Notes under the pieces: generated by a model | The model's input: only the letters and a program-made list of their open reading frames with translations | Databases searched by the model: none | Told to the model about the DNA's origin: nothing | Shown here: piece after piece, positions 57,826-64,000 of the stretch | Numbering within the stretch: position 1 is the stretch's first letter | Layout: each line of letters starts with the position of its first letter | Position numbers and translations under genes: made by a program | DNA from: Lysobacteraceae bacterium 2PB | Lineage (GTDB): Bacteria; Pseudomonadota; Gammaproteobacteria; Xanthomonadales; Xanthomonadaceae | Length of the DNA stretch: 64,000 bases | Direction of reading: 5' to 3' | NCBI GenBank assembly: GCA_005502915.1 | Contig: SCMT01000012.1 | Location: 48,232 to 112,231 of the forward strand

Positions 57826-60800
57826 TCAGTTCCGTACGATTTCGCGCCAGGAGATGCGCCCGCTGAAGTAACCCTGCGGTACCGGCACGCTCGCCGGGCC
57901 GAGGGCGCCGTTGACGATGCATTGTCCATCCACGCACACCGGGTCCGTCAACAGGCCCACGCCGGGATCGAAGGATCCGACGAAAGTGCCGGTCCCCGGG
58001 CCGCCGCCGAGCAGGTCGTTGTTGAAGTTGCCGTCGAAGTTGGTGTCGAAGAAGCCCGAGCGGATCGAGGTGCCGGTGTAGGCGTCGATCGCATTCAGGT
58101 AACCGCGCCCCGGGGTGCAGGGATTGCTGGTGTTCGGGATCACGCTGGATGCGATGAGCACGTCGCGGATGATCTGCGGCTCGCCGATCATGCGCTCGCC
58201 TTCGCGCGTATTGCCAGGCGGCAGGTCGAGATCGACGTACCAGCCCTTGCTGCCGGTCGGCAATGCGGTATTCGGCTCGAACGCACGGCGCTTGGTCGCC
58301 TCGTCGTAGATCGCGATGTTGCGCGAGGTCAGGTCGGTGCGGCGCAGGGAACTGGTGTTGCTGTCGGAATCCTTGATGCCGTACCAGGTCTGCAGGCTGT
58401 CGTCGAGCAGGTCGTTGGTGGTCAGCAGACGCCCCGTGCCGAAGAACACCCAGCGATCCTCCGACACCGGATCGAAGGAGATGGTCACGCCGCCGGTGAT
58501 GGGCTGCGTGAGGCCGCTGGTCGGTGCGTAGAGCGGGCGGTTGTTGGCCACGCGCCACTGGTTGTCGTTGCTGTTGGAGAGATCGAACTTCCAGACGTTG
58601 CCGCGCAGGTCGCCGGCATATACGTAGTCGACCGTGCCGTCGCCATTCTCGTCCCAGCCGTTCGGCGCCGACAGGCCATTGGCACCGGTCCCGCCGGCGG
58701 GCGCTTCGATTTCGGCGAGCTTGGCGCCCGTACGCACGTCGAACACGAACAGCACGGCCTTGTCGCTGCTGCTGTTGATGCCGTTGGCGACCACCAGGCC
58801 GACGCTGCCGTTGTTGAGCCGCGTGATGAACGGCGCGCCGAGCACCTGGCCCAGATTGGGCTCGGTAGCCCCGGTCTTCTCCCAGAGCACCTTGGTCTGG
58901 TCGAAGGTGACGGGGTTGGTGACGTCCAGGGCGTAGAGACCGCGACCACCCCGGCCCAGCGAGCCGACCAGCACCGTCTGCGACGGGAAATGGCGCTTCG
59001 TCGATGCCACCAGCGGACCGTCCACATAGAACTTGTGGTTGTAATCCGGGTCGGCGTATTCCCGCAGCTTGTTGAAATCCTGGCCATTCGGCACGTAGGC
59101 GAAACGCTCGACGCCCGTGGAGGCATCGAAGGCGTGCAGCATGCCGTCGTTGGCGCCGATGTAGACCGTGTCTACCGTCGTCGAGGTCTTCACGTAGACC
59201 GGCGAGCTGTTGACGATATCGCCCAGCAGGCTCTGCCGGTTGCGCAGCGTGCCGTTGGCGTTGATGACCTGTTCGCGGCTGCGGTCGCCGCGGATGTAGT
59301 CGGCGATGGCCGGCGTCAGCACGCTCTGCTGCGCACTGGTCGGGAACGTGGCGCCCGCCGTGCCGTTATGGGTGAAGATGCGGCGCGAAGTCCAGGTCGG
59401 GATGGTGGCGTTCCAGCTGGCGACATTGCCGACGCCGGCATTCGTCACAGGATAGGCGCTGAGTTCGCCGTACCACTTGCCGGTGAAGTAGCGGGCGATG
59501 AACACCTTCACGCCGGCGGTGGTCGAACTGCCGGCCACGGACGCGTTGGAGCCCGTGCCGCGGCGCGAGGCGATCGCACGCAGGGCGCTGCCCAGGCCAT
59601 CGACGAACTGGTCCGGGTTGCCCGCGCTGACGAAGGCGCCACGGCCGTTGACGGCGGCATGGAACAGGTCGTCGATGCGCTCGGCGTCTTCGTTGTCGTT
59701 CGGGTTCGGCCAGGCCACGGTCTGGTTGTTGCGCACGAGCGTCATGGTGTTTTCGACGTCCAGCGTGCCGCGCAGGCCGATGGAGATGCCGAAGGTGACC
59801 ATGTGCTGCCAGAACGCCGGATTGGAGACCGACGAGGGCACCGTGTTGGTCAGATCCGTGCGCAGGTCGCGCTTCCAGTAGTGCATGGCCACGTCGGCCA
59901 GGGTGTTGTTCCAGGCATCGCTGAAAGGTGCGGCTGCAGTGTAGGTATAGGGCGGGCCGTCGGGACGCGAGATCGCGGTGCCGTTGCTGCCATCGGAATT
60001 GCCCATCCCGGCGACCGGCGCCTGTTCCGTCGAGTTCCAGAAACCGTCGGTGGTGAGGATGGTGAAGTTCTGCCGGCATTCGTACTGGCTGGCCGTGGCC
60101 TGGGGCCCCCACGGACCACCAGTACCGGTCTCTTCGTAATACTGGCCGGCACGGATCAGTGCGGCCTTGAGCGGTGTGCCGTTGCTGGCGGTCGCGCCGA
60201 ACAGGCGATCGAACCAGGTGGTGCGGTTGGCATTGCGGAACAGGCCATTGTCGGTGCCGACCGGAATGCGGAATTCGTTGCGCTGCCAGATCGTGGTGAA
60301 GCCGACGCGATAGGCATTGTCCGCATTGAAGATGCTGGTGTCGTTGAAGGCGTAGCTGACGCCGGCCTTCGCGACCTTGGTGCGGGTGCGGTGATAGGTG
60401 TACCAGTTGGCGAAGTTGGCCTTTTCCTGCGCCACGCTGCGGGTCGCGCCGCTGGGCCAGGTAAAGCTGGTGACCGTGGTGCAGTTGGCCGCCGTCGAGA
60501 AATTGCGATTGGTCGCATTCCATGTACAGCGCTGGGCGCTGCCATCGGTCAGGAAGGTGATGCGCGTGTACAGGCGCGCATCATTCAGCGCACCGGTGGT
60601 CGGCGGCACGTAGAAGGTCTGCACCGCACCGTTGAGGTTCGAGGTCCCGGTGAGATCCGTACTGCTGGTCGACACCGAATCGTAGCTGTCGTCGGCCATG
60701 TAGGTGCCGTCGGCGCGCTGCCAGCCGCGATAGGTCTGGTTCGGGTTGTAGTAGAGCGTGTTGGTGATGTAGTTCTGGTCGTACATCGCGTCGAGCGCGG

Positions 60801-61116
60801 TGCTGTTCGACCCGTAGTCGCTGTCCTTCGTGCGATTGTCGCCGGTCGCATCCGAGACGACGTTGCCGCCATCGCGCACCAGGCTGCTGATGGTCGGGTT
60901 GTACATGTAGCGCCAGGCCATCGAGCCCGAGTCATCGAGGATGAACCAGATGTTCGGTGGTACGCCGTTGTTGGTCTGCATCGGCGTATCGGGCAACGTG
61001 ATGCCGGCATGCACCGGCAGACCGAGCAGGGTCGCCATGCAGGCGAACAGGGGCGTCAGCCACTTCGTGGCGGACGTGCTCCGGCGGACGCGGGACGTGG
61101 GGGTGCGGGAAGTCAT
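57826..61116 (-). CDS. pilY1: Type IV pilus assembly/adhesion protein PilY1
   Basis: 1096 residues. Signal peptide (LTPLFACMATLLGLPVHA), an N-terminal von Willebrand A-like part with the MIDAS string DDSGSM, a central region, and a C-terminal seven-bladed propeller with a calcium site (WDENGDGTVDYVYAGDL). PilY1 is a tip-associated adhesin and mechanosensor for pilus retraction and surface sensing. The N-terminal Asn/Thr-rich part (NPTISSLVRDGG) fits the family. Confidence 0.95.
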   Translation of the reverse strand: MTSRTPTSRVRRSTSATKWLTPLFACMATLLGLPVHAGITLPDTPMQTNNGVPPNIWFILDDSGSMAWRYMYNPTISSLVRDGGNVVSDATGDNRTKDSDYGSNSTALDAMYDQNYITNTLYYNPNQTYRGWQRADGTYMADDSYDSVSTSSTDLTGTSNLNGAVQTFYVPPTTGALNDARLYTRITFLTDGSAQRCTWNATNRNFSTAANCTTVTSFTWPSGATRSVAQEKANFANWYTYHRTRTKVAKAGVSYAFNDTSIFNADNAYRVGFTTIWQRNEFRIPVGTDNGLFRNANRTTWFDRLFGATASNGTPLKAALIRAGQYYEETGTGGPWGPQATASQYECRQNFTILTTDGFWNSTEQAPVAGMGNSDGSNGTAISRPDGPPYTYTAAAPFSDAWNNTLADVAMHYWKRDLRTDLTNTVPSSVSNPAFWQHMVTFGISIGLRGTLDVENTMTLVRNNQTVAWPNPNDNEDAERIDDLFHAAVNGRGAFVSAGNPDQFVDGLGSALRAIASRRGTGSNASVAGSSTTAGVKVFIARYFTGKWYGELSAYPVTNAGVGNVASWNATIPTWTSRRIFTHNGTAGATFPTSAQQSVLTPAIADYIRGDRSREQVINANGTLRNRQSLLGDIVNSSPVYVKTSTTVDTVYIGANDGMLHAFDASTGVERFAYVPNGQDFNKLREYADPDYNHKFYVDGPLVASTKRHFPSQTVLVGSLGRGGRGLYALDVTNPVTFDQTKVLWEKTGATEPNLGQVLGAPFITRLNNGSVGLVVANGINSSSDKAVLFVFDVRTGAKLAEIEAPAGGTGANGLSAPNGWDENGDGTVDYVYAGDLRGNVWKFDLSNSNDNQWRVANNRPLYAPTSGLTQPITGGVTISFDPVSEDRWVFFGTGRLLTTNDLLDDSLQTWYGIKDSDSNTSSLRRTDLTSRNIAIYDEATKRRAFEPNTALPTGSKGWYVDLDLPPGNTREGERMIGEPQIIRDVLIASSVIPNTSNPCTPGRGYLNAIDAYTGTSIRSGFFDTNFDGNFNNDLLGGGPGTGTFVGSFDPGVGLLTDPVCVDGQCIVNGALGPASVPVPQGYFSGRISWREIVRN

Positions 61117-61131
61117 CTCGGCATCTCTCGG

Positions 61132-61659
61132 TTATTTGCCGGCGTACATGCCCTGCAGGATGACCGAGGCTCGGCCGTCCTGCGCGCTGCGCGAGGTCAC
61201 GCGGAAGCGTGGGGTCTCGCACTGCGGGCTGCGCTTGTTTTCGGGGAGGGCATCGCATTTAGGCCAGTTGACGCCGAGGCCCATGTTCTCGATGAAGAAC
61301 TGCGGCGGATCCATGCTCGCATCGACGACGGTACCGGTACGCCAGACCATGCCGGGGTCGAGCCAGCGCTCGGTCGCGGCCGGATCGGGCGTGCCGCACA
61401 GGCCATTGGTGCAACCGCTGCCCGGGAAGGTGGGCTGCGGGTCCAGCAGCGCCTCGGCTTCGCGGAGCCCGGCTTCGGCGACCTGGAAGGCCATGCCGCG
61501 ATCAAGGAGGTTCGCGGTCATGCGCTCTTCGAGCACGGTACCGCGCAGGCTCGCCAGGCCCAGCAGGGTCATCAGGAGCAGCAGGATGAGCACGACGACG
61601 AGCGTCGCACCGCGCTGGCTGTTGGACGAGCGGGTGAAGGGTGCGTGGCGGCGGATCAT
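61132..61659 (-). CDS. pilX: Minor pilin PilX
   Basis: 175 residues, PilX leader QRGATLVVVLILLLLMTLLGLASLRG and the family segment EERMTANLLDRGMAFQVAEAGLREAE. Mature part has Cys residues for disulfides (SGCTNGLCGTP). The ATG overlaps the pilW stop by four bases (ATGA). Confidence 0.93.
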   Translation of the reverse strand: MIRRHAPFTRSSNSQRGATLVVVLILLLLMTLLGLASLRGTVLEERMTANLLDRGMAFQVAEAGLREAEALLDPQPTFPGSGCTNGLCGTPDPAATERWLDPGMVWRTGTVVDASMDPPQFFIENMGLGVNWPKCDALPENKRSPQCETPRFRVTSRSAQDGRASVILQGMYAGK

Positions 61660-62717
61660 GGCAGGCGATTCCGGAGCGTGGCGGTGTGGGCGATGGTGCG
61701 CTGCAGGCGGGCATTGCCGACGCCGGCGCGATCGGTGCTGGCGATGTTCAGCGCGATGCGCACGGCGGTCACCTCGGCCCAGCGTGCAGGCGGCACGAGC
61801 GAAGCGTCGACATAGGCGCCCGCACCCGAGAGGAGATACTGCAACTGCATGTTCTCGACGCCTTCCGCGATCTCCTGGTTGGTCGTGACCGCGCCGCCGG
61901 CGCCGTTGTTGCCCAGCGAGACGCGGAACAGCGAGTTGGTACCGTTGCGGTTGCGACCGATGTACCAGCGCACGGCATGCAGGCGCGCGATGGTGGCGTT
62001 GGATCCGTAGGTATACGGCGTACCGAGTGCATCCGGGCACGACTTCGGCGGCGGATAGCCCAGGCCCTTGGTGCAGTTGCCCGGCGTCGCGGTGTTGCCG
62101 GTATTGTGGACGATGACTTCGTTGGTGCCCGGCTGCGCGTTGGTCACCTGGAACAGGGTCATCTGGCGGTTGTCGCAGACGATGGCGATGTCCGAATCGT
62201 CCAGGACGTGATTGGCGGTGTTGAGCTGGAACTGCGCGGCGCTGGGGTTGTGGTTGACCACGGTCACGCCGCTGGAGTTGTCGCCCGACATCACGTCGAC
62301 GGCATCGGTGCCCGCGATGCGGTTGCCGACGCCGGTGCCGAAGGCGGTTCCCGGCGAAGCGACGCTTCCTTCGTAGCCAGTGATGCCGCGGTTCCAGTTC
62401 GCCCACCAGTCGGCCGTGGGATTGAGCACGTTCACGAACAGCAGGTTCTTGCCGCAGGGATTGCCGCCGGCTTCGCGGATGTCGCGGGCCATCAGCTCGT
62501 AGGCCATGCGGCTGTTTTCCTGCACGCGGCCCAGGCCCTCGGTGGCGCGGTAGGTCTGACGGTTCGAGATGAAGATCGCACCTGCGCTGACCACGACCAG
62601 CAGGCCGAGCATCAGCGCGATCATCAATTCGACCAGGCTGAAGCCGCGAACGCTCGTGGCCGCGCGGAAGCCCGCCCGGGATGTGCGCTGACGGCGATGG
62701 GAAGTCGTTCGGCTCAT
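61656..62717 (-). CDS. pilW: Minor pilin PilW
   Basis: 353 residues, leader RGFSLVELMIALMLGLLVVVSAGAIFISNRQTYRATEGLGRVQENSRMAYELMARDIREAG, the hallmark PilW start; large C-terminal domain with four Cys. Primes pilus assembly with PilV, PilX and PilE. Start overlaps the pilV stop (ATGA). Confidence 0.94.
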   Translation of the reverse strand: MSRTTSHRRQRTSRAGFRAATSVRGFSLVELMIALMLGLLVVVSAGAIFISNRQTYRATEGLGRVQENSRMAYELMARDIREAGGNPCGKNLLFVNVLNPTADWWANWNRGITGYEGSVASPGTAFGTGVGNRIAGTDAVDVMSGDNSSGVTVVNHNPSAAQFQLNTANHVLDDSDIAIVCDNRQMTLFQVTNAQPGTNEVIVHNTGNTATPGNCTKGLGYPPPKSCPDALGTPYTYGSNATIARLHAVRWYIGRNRNGTNSLFRVSLGNNGAGGAVTTNQEIAEGVENMQLQYLLSGAGAYVDASLVPPARWAEVTAVRIALNIASTDRAGVGNARLQRTIAHTATLRNRLP

Positions 62718-63199
62718 ATGCGGGACGTCGTCGAGAAGGAGTAGGTCTGTGCGGAGCTGCCGCCCGCACGCGAGTCATCCCATTGCACGCGGATGGTGCA
62801 GGTGGGCCCGTCGCAGCGCACTTGGCCGCAGGCGGTGGGACCGAGGTTCTCCTGGATGGTCTGGATCCACTGCCGCTGGTCGTTCGCGGTGATGGAGCCG
62901 CCGCCGGGCACCGCACAGGTCAGGGGCATGTTGTAGGCCCCACCGCGCGCGGCATCGGCGTTCGCGCGCATGGCGTCGAGAATCGAATAGATGTGGATGA
63001 CGCTCTGGCTGCGCTCCAGCGAGCTCTGGCTGTTGCGCAGTGCGGTCGCCTGCAATGCGGCCACGCCGAGCAGGCCGATGGCCAGCACCAGCACGGCGAC
63101 CAGCACCTCGATCAGGCCGACACCCCGTGCGTGGGCGGCGGTACGCGGCGCGCGACGGCGACCGGGAGCGATGCGGGACGGATTCGGTCGGGTACCCAT
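62714..63199 (-). CDS. pilV: Minor pilin PilV
   Basis: 161 residues, leader ARGVGLIEVLVAVLVLAIGLLGVAALQ with Glu5, and the PilV motif SVIHIYSILDAMRAN; Cys pairs near PLTCAVPG and TACGQVRC. Its ATG shares bases with the fimT stop (TGATG). Confidence 0.92.
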   Translation of the reverse strand: MGTRPNPSRIAPGRRRAPRTAAHARGVGLIEVLVAVLVLAIGLLGVAALQATALRNSQSSLERSQSVIHIYSILDAMRANADAARGGAYNMPLTCAVPGGGSITANDQRQWIQTIQENLGPTACGQVRCDGPTCTIRVQWDDSRAGGSSAQTYSFSTTSRI

Positions 63200-63798
63200 C
63201 AGATGTTTCCTGGAGCGGGGCAGGTGTTGCCGGCGGCATTGACCGGCGCCTTCACGCCGACGCGGCCGCCGAGGGTGATGGCGATGTCGCGGGCATTGGC
63301 CTCCGGCTGGTTCACCGGGAGGCAGATGCGCAGGTTCGCTTCCAGCAGCGCATTGTCGTTGTACGCCAAGCCATCGGCGCGGAAGACGACGCGGTTGTTG
63401 GGGATGTTGCTGCTGGCGAGAACCACCAGCGGCGCCTCGAAGGTGCCAGTGCGCATGATCTCGCCGGCATCGGGGATGTTGTTGCGGTTGAAATCCGTGA
63501 ACACGATCCAGCCGCGCCAGGGCGAGCCGTTCCTGCAGGTCGTGGAATTGACGCTTTCGCACAGCACGGTGCGGACATTGCGGCGGATGGCCTCGCTGCG
63601 CGCGATCTGGAAGGCCGCCACCGTTTCGTTCGCGGCACCGGTCAGGCGATTGCCGTTGGTCATGGTGGAAAACAACGGGATGCCGATCCCGATCACCACC
63701 GCCAGGACACCCAGCGTGACCATGAGCTCGATCAGGGTGAAGCCATGGCTGGCGCGATGCCCCCCGGGCGCGGGACTGTTTCGACGGATGATGCCCAT
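63199..63798 (-). CDS. fimT: Minor pilin FimT/GspH type
   Basis: 199 residues from ATG 63798. Leader HGFTLIELMVTLGVLAVVIGIGIPLFSTMTNGNRLTGAANETVAAFQIARSEAIRRN, the FimT signature, then WRGWIVFTDFNRNNIPDAGEI and a Cys-containing C-terminus. It is the first gene of the minor pilin operon; FimT can bind DNA for uptake in natural transformation. The 200 bases upstream to the window end contain its promoter region and perhaps the start of a plus-strand gene near 63966. Confidence 0.92.
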   Translation of the reverse strand: MGIIRRNSPAPGGHRASHGFTLIELMVTLGVLAVVIGIGIPLFSTMTNGNRLTGAANETVAAFQIARSEAIRRNVRTVLCESVNSTTCRNGSPWRGWIVFTDFNRNNIPDAGEIMRTGTFEAPLVVLASSNIPNNRVVFRADGLAYNDNALLEANLRICLPVNQPEANARDIAITLGGRVGVKAPVNAAGNTCPAPGNI

Positions 63799-64000
63799 CT
63801 GACCTCCGGACTTGATGCAGGGAGGATAGGCGGGGCCCCGGATGGTCGCCAGCGCATCGCCCGCCACCGCCGATGGGCGGCCGGCACCGTGGCATGAGCG
63901 GCACCGGTGCCGGACGCTCGCCGGTCCCTTGCGCCGAAGACCGTGACGCAGGGCATCATGGCGGCATGAAGCCCCCCGCAAGCCCCCCTGCCCCTGCAGC

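Noticed and set aside
57805..61815. A 1336-codon open frame on the plus strand
   Set aside because: Antisense shadow of pilY1 and pilX in GC-rich DNA; the minus-strand proteins are clearly conserved, this one has no recognisable features.

Overview
The window is high-GC gammaproteobacterial DNA and most resembles the Xanthomonadaceae (Lysobacter, Luteimonas, Stenotrophomonas and Xanthomonas relatives). The main pointers are the uvrB neighbourhood, a complete minor-pilin operon fimT-pilV-pilW-pilX-pilY1-pilE, and a type I-C CRISPR repeat of the GTCGCGCCC...GATTGAAAC class. Genus is an inference from gene content only.

The layout is chromosome, then island, then chromosome. Positions 1-1972 hold housekeeping and stress genes (KGG-repeat protein, BON-domain protein, DUF2383 protein). 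Positions 1973-53509 form one integrated element of about 51.5 kb, bounded by a 47-bp direct repeat. The right copy is the 3' part of an intact tRNA-Val(GAC) gene (53463-53537); the left copy is an orphan 3' fragment. A tyrosine integrase lies just inside the left end, and an AlpA-like regulator with a P4-like primase module lies inside the right end. Paired TTTCCGTA repeats sit just inside both ends. I see no relaxase, type IV secretion genes or transposase, so the element looks like a non-conjugative integrative island. Right of the tRNA the chromosome resumes with a membrane protein, uvrB, a GspH/FimT-like pseudopilin, tRNA-Asn and the minor-pilin operon.

Island cargo, left to right: (i) small envelope proteins (glycine-zipper, HdeA-like, DUF4239) and a winged-helix regulator; (ii) two minus-strand clusters of short-chain dehydrogenases, one a convincing 7-alpha-hydroxysteroid dehydrogenase, each ending in a large outer-membrane barrel gene, with three plus-strand envelope genes between them: a candidate steroid or bile-acid modification and transport locus; (iii) a complete type I-C CRISPR-Cas system, cas3-cas5-cas8c-cas7-cas4-cas1-cas2, with 56 repeats and 55 spacers; (iv) a 1685-residue Rhs protein with a JAMM-like C-terminal toxin and a lipoprotein immunity candidate, followed by a second, stop-interrupted toxin tip with its own intact immunity paralogue and a scrap of Rhs core; (v) a short operon of two proteins that each look like two CsrA domains in one chain plus a 30-residue membrane peptide, divergent from an S24-type repressor; (vi) a MASE1 membrane sensor; (vii) a nine-gene Czc-type heavy-metal efflux operon; (viii) the replication/excision module.

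The strongest candidates for something undescribed are the tandem single-chain CsrA-like operon (35000-35965), the Rhs/JAMM toxin with lipoprotein immunity and its decayed duplicate (28216-34714), and the hdhA/SDR/POTRA-like-barrel locus (6181-16178). All functional statements beyond the named families are inference from sequence read by eye; no database search was run.
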